Assembly: GCF_029919255.1 (NCBI RefSeq)
Contig: NZ_CP123991.1
Span: 1,171,110-1,235,109 of the forward strand
DNA length: 64,000 nucleotides
From: a cyanobacterium endosymbiont of Epithemia clementina EcSB
GTDB lineage: Bacteria > Cyanobacteriota > Cyanobacteriia > Cyanobacteriales > Microcystaceae
Direction: 5' to 3'
Made by a program: the position numbers and the translations under genes. Position 1 is the first letter of the stretch, and each line of letters starts with the position of its first letter. Below are positions 38,720-48,467 of the stretch, one piece after another. Under the pieces are notes generated by a model. The model made no database searches. It saw only the letters and a list, made by a program, of their open reading frames with translations, and was not told where the DNA came from.

Positions 38720-39054
38720 GGGGCTGTGGCTCAGTAGGATAGAGCAAGCGCCTCCTGAAGTGTCGGGCATCATGGACGGAAACGCCATAGATGGATGTGG
38801 TCAAATTCAAGGAAGCCTAAGTCTTCTTACAGATAAGGTAATCTTGAGCCAAGCTCTACGTCCCTGGTAGAGAAGGTGCAGAGACTGGTTGTAGGTCGCC
38901 AAAGGGAAACAAAAGCAGTAGGGCTAATCATGTCTACAACATAACGGCCACCACCTAAGGACATCAAGTCTAAGGTGAAGGAATAGTCCAGAGAGTGGGG
39001 AAACTCACACCAATCTGAAGCGCTAGGTCGCCGGTTCGAATCCGGCCAGTCCCG
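38720..39054 (+). tRNA. tRNA-Arg(CCU), split by a group I intron
   Basis: Exon 1 is 38720-38756 and exon 2 is 39018-39054. Joined, they give acceptor GGGGCTG/CAGTCCC (one G-U), D-stem GCTC/GAGC, anticodon stem AGCGC/GCGCT, loop CTCCTAA with anticodon CCU, variable loop AGGTC, T-stem GCCGG/CCGGC with loop TTCGAAT, and discriminator G: a complete 74-nt tRNA that reads AGG. No CCA is encoded. The intron interrupts the loop after U36. No other tRNA is visible in the window. Confidence 0.95.
38757..39017 (+). other. Group I intron in tRNA-Arg(CCU)
   Basis: The intron is 261 nt. Exon 1 ends in U and the intron ends in G (39017), as splicing requires. Core elements resemble the cyanobacterial tRNA-Leu intron: the P/Q-type segments AAGGAAGCCTAAGT and GGTAATCTTGAGCCAAGC near 38810-38855, GGTGCAGAGACT at 38875-38886, and AAGTCTAAGGTGAAGGAA at 38966-38983 with AGTCCAGAGAG after it, the P7-P3 region. 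GGG near 38766 can serve as internal guide for CCU of the exon. No homing-endonuclease frame is present. It should be self-splicing (IC3-like). Confidence 0.9.
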
Positions 39055-39376
39055 TTAACTTGTCAGCAAGTCTCTATCAAACGGTAACTAGAGGTAGCAT
39101 AATATTAATTCTAAGCGTCATCCATAATTGGGTACTCAATCGATAAACTTCTTGGTTTAAGTCAGACACAAGTCACAAACATCGATGGTTTATGACTTAT
39201 GATGGGCTTTGCTGTGAGTTGTTGTCAAGGTCTAATGACTTTAAATAGCGTTCCTCACGAAGAGTAAGGTTAAGGTAGACTCTAAATTTATTTTTTGTTA
39301 CCTAAAATTTAAAAAAACTTTGTATTTCATCAGTATGCTTGACGGCTATCCTAATTAGTTCGATAGTTTCATTATT
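39055..39376. other. Gap between tRNA-Arg and the YdcF-like gene
   Basis: No gene is visible. The sequence is less AT-rich than most gaps, so it may be a young pseudogene, but neither strand gives recognisable protein. Confidence 0.35.
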
Positions 39377-39973
39377 GTGTTCATGTTGTTACAAATTAAT
39401 TCCAAAAAACACCGTGTGAAAGTCCTTTCATCTCGTCGGAGGCGTAGGTTGTGGCCTCTAATTTCTCTGGTAGGTATTAGTCTGTGGGCGGGTTATAAAG
39501 AATTACAGAGTTATATGGTGCAACCTGAAGCGATTTTTGTTTTGGGAGGACATGAAGAACGCGAACACTTTGCCGCTCAATTGGCTACTCGATACCGTGA
39601 TCTCCCCATTTGGGTTTCTTCTGGGAGTCCTCAAAGCTATGCTAAAAAGATTTTTAGGGAGGCCGGTATTTCGAGCGCTCGCCTTTATCTAGACTACCAG
39701 GCACGGGATACGGTGACTAACTTTACAACCTTAGTAGATACCTTAAAGAAACAAGGCATTGATAGTGTTTATCTAGTTACTTCCGCTAATCACATGAACC
39801 GTGCTCGCGTCATTGGGGAGATCGTGTTTGGCACTCGGGGGATTATACTTAAACCTATAGCCGTTGAGTGTGATTGCCCTCCTGAACCATTCAAAAAAAT
39901 CCTCAGAGATGTAGCTAGATCACTGCTATGGTTGGGGACGGGAAAGACAGGAGAAACTTTGATTGTTCCTTAA
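39377..39973 (+). CDS. YdcF/ElyC-family (DUF218) protein
   Basis: A 198-residue protein with a basic N-terminus (RRRRRLW), one membrane segment at about residues 26-44, then a DUF218 domain: EAIFVLGGHEEREHFAAQLA, WVSSGSPQSYAKKIFREAGI, the key DYQARDTVTNF and VTSANHMNRARVIGEIVFG. E. coli ElyC and SanA of this family affect envelope integrity; the biochemical role is not known. A near-complete domain and an unbroken frame suggest it works. The domain faces either the periplasm or the cytoplasm; the Arg-rich head predicts cytoplasmic N-terminus and periplasmic domain. Confidence 0.85.
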   Translation: MFMLLQINSKKHRVKVLSSRRRRRLWPLISLVGISLWAGYKELQSYMVQPEAIFVLGGHEEREHFAAQLATRYRDLPIWVSSGSPQSYAKKIFREAGISSARLYLDYQARDTVTNFTTLVDTLKKQGIDSVYLVTSANHMNRARVIGEIVFGTRGIILKPIAVECDCPPEPFKKILRDVARSLLWLGTGKTGETLIVP

Positions 39974-40465
39974 ATTAAACTCTCAGCGGTATCTCAAAGT
40001 CTGTTGCCACCAAATGTTTTGGGGTTGGAGCCCTGCTCTGTTAGGGAGACTTTATGTGATATTATGAAACTGCGGTAATGTGCATGAAGTATTTATGGAG
40101 TGTTTTTTAGAACATTGATCCTAGAACTTTGTAGTAGACAATAACTGGTAAACTGCCTCTGATTCGACGGACAAACTCTGCCCAGTTAAGCTGAATAAAA
40201 AGTAATTGCAAGTTTAATTGTTAGTTAGTTCGAGCTATTAAACTATTAAATATTCCAAGGACGATGTGGCCTGTTGTTCAGATAGTCGGTAGAGGTCGGG
40301 CTAGAATACTTGTGAATTTGGTTTTGCGGAGGTATAACTTGAAAAATCATGTCTAGCTAAAGGAAGAATAAGCAATAATCTCTGCCATTCTAAGGACAGA
40401 GAGTGTTAGAATAGAGAGTTGTGCATTGAGTTCAAAGTAGCAAACACAGACTTAGGAGAAATGTC
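39974..40465. other. Gap upstream of gltX
   Basis: No gene found. Base composition is mixed and non-AT-biased in parts (40000-40070, 40260-40330), suggesting relics or a leader. The gltX promoter probably lies at 40380-40440. Confidence 0.35.
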
Positions 40466-41917
40466 GTGACACCCAGAGTTCGTATTGCACCAAGTCCCAC
40501 TGGGAATCTACACATTGGAACTGCGAGGACAGCTGTTTTTAATTGGTTATTTGCTCGTCATCACTGGGGGCAATTCATTTTGCGTATTGAAGATACGGAT
40601 CTTGAGCGATCACGACCAGAATATACGGAAAATATTAAATCAGGACTCACTTGGCTAGGGTTAAATTGGGATGAGGGTCCTTTTTTGCAAACCCAACGTC
40701 TTGATCTCTATCGTCAAGGAATTCAAAGCTTACTTGATAAGGGGTTTGCTTATCGTTGTTACTGTACTCCCGAAGAATTAGAAAAAATGCGGGAGAAACA
40801 AAAAGCAAAAAATCAAGCTCCTCGCTATGATAACCGCCATCGTCATCTCACTGAAGCAGAATGTCAAAAGTTTGAGTCTGAAGGCAGAAAGCCCGTTATC
40901 CGCTTTATTATCGATGATGACCGTGAAATTGTCTGGAATGACTTAATTCGAAATAAAGTAACTTGGAGAGGAAGTGATCTAGGTGGGGATATGGCAATTG
41001 CTCGTATCCCTCAACTCGAAGGAGAAGCTTTTGGGCAACCTCTATATAATTTAGCAGTGGTGGTTGATGACCTAGATATGAAAATTACCCATGTCATTCG
41101 GGGAGAGGATCACATCGCCAACACAGCGAAACAGATTTTACTGTATGAAGCGTTAGGGGAAACAGTTCCAGAATTTGCTCATACCCCCCTTATTCTAAAT
41201 CAGGAAGGACGAAAATTGTCTAAACGCGACGGAGCATCATCCATTGATGACTTCCGTAAAATGGGCTTTTTACCCGATGCTCTCGTCAATTATATAATGC
41301 TTTTGGGTTGGACTGCCCCTGACTCCACTAAGGAAATTTTTACCCTAAGTGAAGCCGCGAAAGAATTTAGTTTAGAAAAGGTAAATAAAGCGGGGGCAAA
41401 ATTTGATTGGGATAAACTAGATTGGATTAATAGTCAATATCTTCATCAAGTTTCAGCCTCGGAATTAGTTGAGCTAGCTTTCCCCTATTGGCAAGAAGCG
41501 GGTTATGAAGTTAATTTGGAAAGTGATCGTCCTTGGTTAGAACAGTTAGCAGCTCTGATTGGTCCAAGTTTAACTAGGTTAACTGATGCAGTAAAAGAGA
41601 GCCGTTTATTGTTTGGAGAAACACTGAGTTATAGTAAGGAAGCTCTAGAGCAATTGCAAAAAGAGGGGATCAAAGACATCATACAAGCTGTACTTGATAA
41701 TTTAGCTAATTATCCTCAGTTAACTGAAGATAATGCTAAGGAGATTATCAGCCAAGTTACCAAAGATTTTAAGGTGAAGAAGGGGTTAACTATGCGCTCT
41801 CTCAGAGCCGGTTTAATGGGTGAATTACACGGGCCAGATTTGCTTCAATCTTTGCTTTTATTACATCAAAAAGGATGGGATATAACTCGTTTACGAGATA
41901 GCTTAAGTCAAATTTAA
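40466..41917 (+). CDS. gltX: Glutamyl-tRNA synthetase
   Basis: It charges tRNA-Glu, and in cyanobacteria usually also tRNA-Gln for later transamidation; Glu-tRNA also feeds tetrapyrrole synthesis. A class I synthetase of 483 residues. The HIGH motif is in [20 protein letters not shown] near residues 10-29, and the KMSKS equivalent is KLSKRDGAS near residue 252. The start codon is GTG at 40466, supported by AGGAGA a few bases upstream. A hairpin follows 22 bases after the stop. In this host it would supply Glu-tRNA for protein and heme-type precursors. Confidence 0.96.
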   Translation: MTPRVRIAPSPTGNLHIGTARTAVFNWLFARHHWGQFILRIEDTDLERSRPEYTENIKSGLTWLGLNWDEGPFLQTQRLDLYRQGIQSLLDKGFAYRCYCTPEELEKMREKQKAKNQAPRYDNRHRHLTEAECQKFESEGRKPVIRFIIDDDREIVWNDLIRNKVTWRGSDLGGDMAIARIPQLEGEAFGQPLYNLAVVVDDLDMKITHVIRGEDHIANTAKQILLYEALGETVPEFAHTPLILNQEGRKLSKRDGASSIDDFRKMGFLPDALVNYIMLLGWTAPDSTKEIFTLSEAAKEFSLEKVNKAGAKFDWDKLDWINSQYLHQVSASELVELAFPYWQEAGYEVNLESDRPWLEQLAALIGPSLTRLTDAVKESRLLFGETLSYSKEALEQLQKEGIKDIIQAVLDNLANYPQLTEDNAKEIISQVTKDFKVKKGLTMRSLRAGLMGELHGPDLLQSLLLLHQKGWDITRLRDSLSQI

Positions 41918-41939
41918 AACAAACAAATACTTAATTTTG

Positions 41940-41965
41940 GTAGGAGTATAATTAATTATGCCTAC
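41940..41965 (+). terminator. Hairpin after gltX
   Basis: GTAGG and CCTAC close a stem whose interior TATAATTAATTAT is itself self-complementary. TTTAGTTTG follows. Likely terminator of gltX. Confidence 0.5.
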
Positions 41966-42810
41966 TTTAGTTTGAAAAGTTAACATTTAAGTTTTTATTA
42001 ACTTGATTAAATGTCTTTAGATCCTAATTTAAAAAAAAGTAATGTTGGAATTTTTCTTAAAACAGATAAATCTTTTTTGTGTAGTTGGCGGTTTCCAAGT
42101 TACTTTGGATACTATTCCCTTTAAATGAACAGGATTAAAGAAAAAAATAAACCGATTTATGTATTTTCTTCAAAAATTGACTCTTATACTAAAAAATTTA
42201 GAAAAAATATTAGTTAATTTTTTGGTAAAACCAAACGATTTTTTTACTAAAAAAGCAGATCAATCAATTTTTAATCATAATTTTGATCCGCTAAGTTTTT
42301 TATGGAAACTATTTAGTTTTTATTGAAAACTTTAAGACTTTTAATATAGACAGATAACGCTTTTAAAAAACCTATCTATATATTTTTTTAAAAAAATTAA
42401 GAATTAGCAAAAATGATACTAAATTTATATTTAGTATCAAATAAATAGAGTGGACACAATTGGCACATATTGATTTAGTTAACATTATCAATGCGGCTGA
42501 TAGAGGACTAGATATATAACTAGTGTTAGATTCGGCTATTTAAGTAAAAAATTTAACATGAAATACTAAAAAAGTTCATAACATTGTTGATTAAGTAGGG
42601 ATGATTATATCATTAATTTTTGTCGTGATGCTGATATCTAAATTAAATTAATTTAACTAATTTTTTAGTATCTAAACTTAGAAAACCATTAGTATAAAAT
42701 ACTTAAAAAATAATTTTTAAACCAATTAGAATTACATGGTTTTGTATACAAATTTAATTTAAGAGAAGAAAGTACCTCAGATATGGCAATGATAATAATC
42801 AATTTAGTAT
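41966..42810. other. Decayed DNA with protein-like fragments
   Basis: Plus-strand fragments SLDPNLKKSNVGIFLKTDKS, FLCSWRFPSYFGYYSL (from 42011) and LAHIDLVNIINAADRGLDI (from about 42460), followed further on by LELHGFVYKFNLREEST (near 42727-42777), look like former genes. I recognise no family, and stops are frequent. A perfect hairpin lies at 42414-42439. Confidence 0.35.
42414..42439. repeat. Perfect 11-bp hairpin
   Basis: Arms 42414-42424 and 42429-42439 pair exactly around TTAT, within decayed DNA. Confidence 0.75.
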
Positions 42811-43905
42811 TTAAAGAAACCTTTTCAAAACCTCTAAAGTGGAATGTCCCGTCTTTTGCCAATTGAATTGACTAGATTGTTGTAAACTCAAGATTTTTAA
42901 TTGTGATCGTAACCCATTATCATTGATAATTTGTTCCATTGCATCCGTCATTTCTGATACCTGATAAGGATTAATTAACAATCCCGCATCCCCTACAAGT
43001 TCAGGTAGAGAAGATAAGTTAGAAGTAATGACAGGTGTTCCACATCCCATTGCTTCTAAAACCGGAAACCCAAATCCTTCCCATAAAGAAGGAAATACTA
43101 ATGCTAATGCTTGATTTAATAGAATAGGCAATTGATCATAGGGAACGTAATCAAGAAATTTAATCTGATTTATTATTCCCAATTCTGTTGCTTGTTGTTG
43201 TAATTGTGGAGTATAACGTTTATCTGTTTGCCCCGCTAACCAAAGTTCATAATTTTGATAATTCCTAATTCCTGCAAATGCTTGAATTAAACGGGGTAGA
43301 TTTTTATGGAGATCATGACGACCTAAATACAGGAAATAGGGTAGACTAGTTTTTCCTTTTATTTTTTCTGTTAATTTTAAAGGACGAAAATGATTTGAAT
43401 TATAAGCAAGGAGAATAGGAGTTATCTTCTTAGCAGAAATTCCAAAAAAATCAATGATATCTGTCGCTGTTGCTTGGGAATTACAAAGAATATGTTTAGC
43501 TTGTTTTAGAACTTTTGGAATATACTTCTTGAAATAAGGTGTTAAAGGGGAGTTTTTTTTAGGAAAACGCAATGGAATTAAATCATGCACCATGACTACG
43601 GATCGACAATCAGTGTACAATGGAGCTTCAGGAACTGGCGAAAATAATAATGAACCTTCTAATTTTTCATAGATTTTTGGTAACTTAAACTGTGTCCATA
43701 ATAATCTACGAAAATGACCTACAGTTCCTTGTTCTGGAGTTAAATTTTTAGGAATTAAATAGCAATTAAAGTTGTGATTATCTTGGGCTGTTAATAATAT
43801 GGGATTTAGTTTCTTTAAGTAAGGGAAAATACTATCTGCATAAATAGTAATACCTGTCGGTTTAGACATCAACAGAGAAAGATTAATCAATATTTTTTTT
43901 TCCAT
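42811..43905 (-). CDS. Glycosyltransferase family 4 (last gene of operon)
   Basis: A 364-residue GT-B-fold, family 4 glycosyltransferase. The C-terminal nucleotide-sugar site is clear: FLYLGRHDLHKNLPRLIQAF, then LVFPSLWEGFGFPVLEAMGC with the EGFGxPxxEA motif, GTPVITSNLSSLPELVGDAG. The N-terminal half (PTGITIYADSIFPYLKKL; VVMVHDLIPLRFP) should bind the acceptor. Donor and acceptor sugars are unknown. It lies 12 bases after the preceding gene and ends the six-gene minus-strand operon that begins at 48467. Confidence 0.87.
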   Translation of the reverse strand: MEKKILINLSLLMSKPTGITIYADSIFPYLKKLNPILLTAQDNHNFNCYLIPKNLTPEQGTVGHFRRLLWTQFKLPKIYEKLEGSLLFSPVPEAPLYTDCRSVVMVHDLIPLRFPKKNSPLTPYFKKYIPKVLKQAKHILCNSQATATDIIDFFGISAKKITPILLAYNSNHFRPLKLTEKIKGKTSLPYFLYLGRHDLHKNLPRLIQAFAGIRNYQNYELWLAGQTDKRYTPQLQQQATELGIINQIKFLDYVPYDQLPILLNQALALVFPSLWEGFGFPVLEAMGCGTPVITSNLSSLPELVGDAGLLINPYQVSEMTDAMEQIINDNGLRSQLKILSLQQSSQFNWQKTGHSTLEVLKRFL

Positions 43906-43917
43906 CTCAATAAACCA

Positions 43918-45075
43918 TTAATTAATGAATTGGTAAGCTTTAAAAGTTTCTTGTGCCGTTCTCTCCCAAGAAAATGATTTTGCTCTTTCTTTTCCTTTCT
44001 TAGTTAATTCTTTTCTTAACTGAGAATCACTAATCACTTTTAAAATAGCCTCAGCTAATTCTAGGAAGTCATTAGGATTAATCAACAATGCTGCATCTCC
44101 TGCGATTTCAGGAAGTGATGAAGTATTAGAAGTGATTACGGGGGAACCTAATGTCATTGCTTCTAGAACAGGCAAGCCAAATCCTTCGTAAAAAGAAGGA
44201 TAAATAAAAGCTTCAGTTTGAGCATAGAAGAAAGCTAATAATTCATCAGATAAATAGTTTAGATAATAGATACTCTGTTGGTATTTTGAATTTTTTATTG
44301 CTTTAAAACTAGATTGATACTTCCATCCCTTTTTACCAATTAAAATGAGGTTATGAGGGATTTTATGTTGTTCTTTTAAATAATCAAACGCTTTAATTAA
44401 AGCAATCACATTTTTTCGAGGTTCAATAGTACTTACAAACAGAAGATAAGGAATAGAAAAATCATAATCTATAGATTTTTTAAGGAGCTCAATTTTATCA
44501 AGTTCAATTTCATTAGAAGAGTAACGACTTGCTTCGTATGTTATCTGAACTCTTTCGGGATTAATATTAAAACATTCAATAATATCCTGTTTAGTACTTT
44601 TAGAAAAAGTAATAATCAAATCTGTCCATGTTAAACAGCGCTTTATTCTTTCTAGATATCCTTGAACAATGGTAGTAGAATATTGAGGATATTTAAGAAA
44701 AGTTAGATCATGGATAGTCATTATCTTACGACTTTTACGATAAGGATAAACATAATGATCGGTTCCATGAATAATATTAGGTTTATTTAGATATCCCTCA
44801 AAATGTGACAAGATAGGATTAGGATATTTTGCTAATACATCAGCAATAGTAACAGGAATTGGTAAGATAGAAACCTGAGGATAGTAAGTCAAAAAATGAG
44901 GTATGGAAAAATTTCTCAAAAACCAATTTTTGACGGAAGGATGAAAGTAAATTTCTAGCTCAAAGTATTCTGTTTCTTGTAATTTAGCCAATGATGCTAT
45001 TATATTTAAGGTATAGACCCCAATTCCGCTAAGTTTTCCCCTCAGCGGTGTTCCATCAAGACAAACTTTCAACAT
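43918..45075 (-). CDS. Glycosyltransferase family 4
   Basis: A 385-residue GT-B-fold glycosyltransferase, family 4. It begins [20 protein letters not shown], with the glycine-rich acceptor loop, and has [13 protein letters not shown], a donor-side [20 protein letters not shown] and the catalytic [20 protein letters not shown]. Its ATG overlaps the stop of the preceding gene by one base (TAATG), so translation is probably coupled. It likely adds a sugar to the polysaccharide made by this operon; the linkage cannot be inferred. Confidence 0.88.
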   Translation of the reverse strand: MLKVCLDGTPLRGKLSGIGVYTLNIIASLAKLQETEYFELEIYFHPSVKNWFLRNFSIPHFLTYYPQVSILPIPVTIADVLAKYPNPILSHFEGYLNKPNIIHGTDHYVYPYRKSRKIMTIHDLTFLKYPQYSTTIVQGYLERIKRCLTWTDLIITFSKSTKQDIIECFNINPERVQITYEASRYSSNEIELDKIELLKKSIDYDFSIPYLLFVSTIEPRKNVIALIKAFDYLKEQHKIPHNLILIGKKGWKYQSSFKAIKNSKYQQSIYYLNYLSDELLAFFYAQTEAFIYPSFYEGFGLPVLEAMTLGSPVITSNTSSLPEIAGDAALLINPNDFLELAEAILKVISDSQLRKELTKKGKERAKSFSWERTAQETFKAYQFIN

Positions 45076-46244
45076 TATTTCTGGTTGATTATTTTTTGCA
45101 TAACTTCAGCATAGCTATTTAAACAATGATAGTTTAGATAACTGTTTTGCATTGCTTTGATTTTATTTTTTATATAAGAACATTTAATTATTTTAAGAAT
45201 AGAGATGAATACTTCTTCAGGAATTTCCCAATTAATGATTAATTCACCTAAATTATATTTAAGTAATTCGTAAGCCATCCAAGTTTTATCAGTTACCAAA
45301 GGTATTTTGCCAGCAATGATGGACTCAGTGAAAATTCCTGACGTTCTTTCTCCATAGGCCTGGTAATCATAGGGTAATAAGATAACATCACTCACACTGA
45401 ACCAGTAATCATACTCTTCTCTTGTCAATTTATCCTGAATTAATTTGAGTTTAATCCCTCCTTTAGTAACTTCTAAATTAGATTTTTCTGCTGCAATCAG
45501 ACAAATTTGATCACTGTTATTCAGATTGCTATTAACTAATTTTTTGATAATATTCCATCCTTTTTCCTCTCTAGGAAAACCTGGCCACCAACATAAAATT
45601 CCGGGAGATTTATCTTTTATATCGCAATTATTTACTTTAATTTCAGCATGAGGAATTGGCATGACTATAACATTTTCTTGAAAATAATTAGATAAAGACT
45701 GGCCTAATAAATCACTATCTGTTAGTAACTTCAAGTTACCTGCTGGTAGACTTTTTTTGATCAAATAATTGAGAAACTTATAAATAAATCTAGTTTTATC
45801 TTTATGAGTATTTCTACGATAAAGAAGCCAAACTGACAGATTTTTTGTAGGAACCAGCCATAAGGCAATCGTTAAAGCAAACAATTGTAAATGGATAAAC
45901 CTTTCGAGAAAAATAATAGATAATTCCGATTGATCAATAACCTTGTTTTGTAAATATTTAGCTGTTGTCGTCCCTAAATAAAAAACTCCAGTTAACCTCA
46001 AAATTTTCTGCCAAAAATTACCTTCTTTTTCAAGATCAAAATTGCTTAAACAATCATCCCATTCTGCAAGTAAATCACCAACTCTTGATCGAGAAGGAAT
46101 AGCAGCCAAATGTTTCCAACCTAACTTAGAAACTGCTTTACTAACCGCTTGATGATAGGGAACAATGTGTCCTTTCCCTCCCATTAAATTAGGAATTAGT
46201 GAAACCAATATAGGTGTTGAAGACTTTTCCTGATTTTCAATCAT
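45075..46244 (-). CDS. Glycosyltransferase-like protein
   Basis: A 389-residue protein with a GT-B-like layout. The N-terminus has SLIPNLMGGKGHIVPYHQAV, where the glycine-rich loop suits an acceptor or donor site. The C-terminal half has GILCWWPGFPREEKGWNIIK and YDYWFSVSDVILLPYDYQAY followed by ERTSGIFTESIIAGKIPLVT, equivalent to the EGFG-type donor-site region of family 4. Sequence is more divergent than its two neighbours, so the assignment is to the superfamily only. AT-rich codon use matches the operon. It follows gmhB after a 96-base gap. Confidence 0.7.
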   Translation of the reverse strand: MIENQEKSSTPILVSLIPNLMGGKGHIVPYHQAVSKAVSKLGWKHLAAIPSRSRVGDLLAEWDDCLSNFDLEKEGNFWQKILRLTGVFYLGTTTAKYLQNKVIDQSELSIIFLERFIHLQLFALTIALWLVPTKNLSVWLLYRRNTHKDKTRFIYKFLNYLIKKSLPAGNLKLLTDSDLLGQSLSNYFQENVIVMPIPHAEIKVNNCDIKDKSPGILCWWPGFPREEKGWNIIKKLVNSNLNNSDQICLIAAEKSNLEVTKGGIKLKLIQDKLTREEYDYWFSVSDVILLPYDYQAYGERTSGIFTESIIAGKIPLVTDKTWMAYELLKYNLGELIINWEIPEEVFISILKIIKCSYIKNKIKAMQNSYLNYHCLNSYAEVMQKIINQK

Positions 46245-46340
46245 TAATAAATCTTATCTCATTAGAAATAACTATTGTATTAATAATACAGAGTTAACTG
46301 TTTGTACTTTTTTGTTTTTTTGTTAACAACAGTTACAATT

Positions 46341-46916
46341 TTAGCCTAAATCTATTAGTTTAACTGTCTCAAACAATTTTTTAAAAACTTTAATTTCTAT
46401 CGAATATTGCGCCAATTTTTCCATTGTTTCTAGTCCCCGTCCTGTTAAAACTAAAATAGGTTTACAATTGGCTCTAATAGCAGCTTCTAAATCACTATGC
46501 GCATCACCAATAAAGAAAGATTGAGACAGAACTATATGATGTTTTTTAGATGCATTAATCAACATTTCAGGAGAAGGTTTACGGCAAAAACACTTGTCAT
46601 CGGGATGGTGGGGACAAATAAAAATATCAGCAAAAAATACCCCAAAATGGCTATATTGTTGCTGAATATGACAATGAACTTTTTCAACATCTTGCAAGCT
46701 GTAATATCCTCTACCAACTCCGGCTTGGTTAGTGATTATAATCAGTAAATAACCTGCATCTTGCCATTGTTTTAAAGCTTCTCCCGCACCATCAGGAAGC
46801 TTAACTTGTTCAGGTTGACTCAAATAGGGGACGTAATCAACAATCACCCCATCTCTATCTAGAAATAGGGCTTTATTGAAATGTGTATGAGAAGTATTGG
46901 TTGGATAATCCACCAT
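46341..46916 (-). CDS. gmhB: D-glycero-D-manno-heptose 1,7-bisphosphate phosphatase (GmhB-like)
   Basis: A 191-residue HAD phosphatase of the GmhB/HisB-N type that removes the C7 phosphate from heptose 1,7-bisphosphate. Motifs: ALFLDRDGVIVDYVPYL with the nucleophile Asp and its +2 Asp, IITNQAGVGRGYYS, the zinc-binding loop CPHHPDDKCFCRKPSPE, and SFFIGDAHSDLEAA. It lies 8 bases after gmhA, consistent with joint heptose synthesis. The kinase and nucleotidyltransferase steps of the pathway are not in this window and may lie elsewhere. Confidence 0.88.
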   Translation of the reverse strand: MVDYPTNTSHTHFNKALFLDRDGVIVDYVPYLSQPEQVKLPDGAGEALKQWQDAGYLLIIITNQAGVGRGYYSLQDVEKVHCHIQQQYSHFGVFFADIFICPHHPDDKCFCRKPSPEMLINASKKHHIVLSQSFFIGDAHSDLEAAIRANCKPILVLTGRGLETMEKLAQYSIEIKVFKKLFETVKLIDLG

Positions 46917-46924
46917 TTCAGATA

Positions 46925-47518
46925 TTAAACCGCAATTTGTCCTTCTAAGCCAGCGTTAGCAAATAACTGCGCCTCCACCTGCTCACAAATTCGATGATAG
47001 GTCATTAGGTGAATTTCTTGAACATAGGGGGTGTGTTGTTGTTTGACAAAAAGGGGATAATCTGAGATTTCCTTGAGTACCCCGCCATTATTTCCCGCCA
47101 TTCCGATGGTAATCAATCCCATATCTTTAGCCATCTCAAAGGCACGCACTACATTAGCAGATTTTCCAGACGTAGAAAGTCCCCAAAGAACATCTCCAGG
47201 TTGTCCAAAAGCTTCCACTTGGCGGGCGAAAATTGTTTCATACTCGTAGTCATTAGCCCAAGCGGTTAAAGTTGCTGGATTAGTTCCTAGGGCAATGGCA
47301 GGTAAACCTCTACGATGAAGTTGAAATCGCCCAACAAATTCAGCCGCAATGTGTTGAGCATCAGCCGCGGAACCGCCGTTACCACAAATAAGTAGTTTAT
47401 GTCCATTTTTGAATTGTCTAGCAATTAAGCCGATTGTTTGCTCAACTGAACGACAATATTTGGGGCTAAACGCTTCTTCTAGGCTTTTTATCCTATGTTG
47501 AATCCAATAATAGTTCAC
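46925..47518 (-). CDS. gmhA: Phosphoheptose isomerase-like SIS protein
   Basis: A 197-residue sugar isomerase (SIS) protein; GmhA converts sedoheptulose 7-phosphate to D-glycero-D-manno-heptose 7-phosphate. It shows LLICGNGGSAADAQHIAAEF, followed by VGRFQLHRRGLPAIAL, and WGLSTSGKSANVVRAFEMAK, the standard GmhA phosphate-binding loops, plus a C-terminal HxMTYHRICEQVE helix. It starts with GTG at 47518 behind a GAGGAG ribosome binding site. A DiaA-like role is possible for this fold, but the neighbouring gmhB supports heptose synthesis. Confidence 0.88.
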   Translation of the reverse strand: MNYYWIQHRIKSLEEAFSPKYCRSVEQTIGLIARQFKNGHKLLICGNGGSAADAQHIAAEFVGRFQLHRRGLPAIALGTNPATLTAWANDYEYETIFARQVEAFGQPGDVLWGLSTSGKSANVVRAFEMAKDMGLITIGMAGNNGGVLKEISDYPLFVKQQHTPYVQEIHLMTYHRICEQVEAQLFANAGLEGQIAV

Positions 47519-47540
47519 CGTTACTCCTCACTTAACTCAC

Positions 47541-48467
47541 TTATCTAGCCGGAACAAGTTTTTCTTGTTCTAGCCAGAACCACTCTATAGTTTTAGCTAA
47601 CCCTAATTCTAATGGAGTTAACTTGAAATTGGGTAAAGATTCCTTAAGTTTGTCAACAACTAAACACTTAGACCTAGCTCCTACATAGCGAGAGGTATCA
47701 AATTCAATTTGGTTAAAATCATAGTCAACTTCCCCACAGATTAGCTTAGCAAAGTGTCGAATAGTGTATTCTTTTCCTGCGCCAATGTTAATTAAATCAT
47801 TGTCAATGGTAGCAGCTAGTTGGGTGACAATCTTAGCAAAATCTTCAACAAAGACCAACTCCCGTAATTGGGTTCCATCTCCCCATAAGACCACAGGTTC
47901 GCCATAAAGTTTCCCCCGAATTATCTTACGGATTAGATCGAAAACAAAGTGCATCTGTCGCCCATCGGTGTGATACCCTGGCCCATAAAGGGTAGAAGGA
48001 ACCAGACAGAGGTATTTTAGACCATATTGTTTATTTAAAGCTAATAACCCTGCGTAGAGCATTCGTTTAGTCATGGCATAGGTAAACAAACTGCTGATAG
48101 GTATCCCTGTGAGGTAATTTGCCTCAAATAAGGGTAAATTAGGGTCATAGGCACAACTTGTCCCCATACAAATAAATTTAGCCTGGGGTTGGTATTTCTG
48201 CCACCACACGAGAATGTGAGTGTTCATTTGTTGGTTAATAATCCATTGTTCCCCTGGATGGTAGAGACAAAAATCCCCTGCTTGGGTCCAGGCAGCTAAA
48301 TGGTAAATTTGATCATAGTTGCGATCATTAAAACTTAGTAACGAGTCAGGTTGAGTGAGATCGCAGCTTTTCGAGTCGAGACAGACTATTTCGTGTCCTT
48401 GTGCTTGAAGTTGAGAACAAAGATTAGTTCCGAGAAACCCCGTTGCACCAGTAATTAGGATTTTCAT
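47541..48467 (-). CDS. NAD-dependent sugar epimerase/reductase (first gene of operon)
   Basis: A 308-residue extended short-chain dehydrogenase. Rossmann motif ITGATGFLGTNLCSQLQ at the N-terminus, IYHLAAWTQAGDF, the catalytic serine region MGTSCAYDP and the Tyr/Lys pair in FTYAMTKRMLYAG. SLYGPG and a C-terminal FNQIEFDTSRYVGARSKCLV match GDP-sugar epimerase-reductases (GDP-fucose synthase-like, or GDP-heptose types). Given the heptose genes behind it, action on an activated heptose is plausible but unproven. It heads the operon. Confidence 0.82.
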   Translation of the reverse strand: MKILITGATGFLGTNLCSQLQAQGHEIVCLDSKSCDLTQPDSLLSFNDRNYDQIYHLAAWTQAGDFCLYHPGEQWIINQQMNTHILVWWQKYQPQAKFICMGTSCAYDPNLPLFEANYLTGIPISSLFTYAMTKRMLYAGLLALNKQYGLKYLCLVPSTLYGPGYHTDGRQMHFVFDLIRKIIRGKLYGEPVVLWGDGTQLRELVFVEDFAKIVTQLAATIDNDLINIGAGKEYTIRHFAKLICGEVDYDFNQIEFDTSRYVGARSKCLVVDKLKESLPNFKLTPLELGLAKTIEWFWLEQEKLVPAR

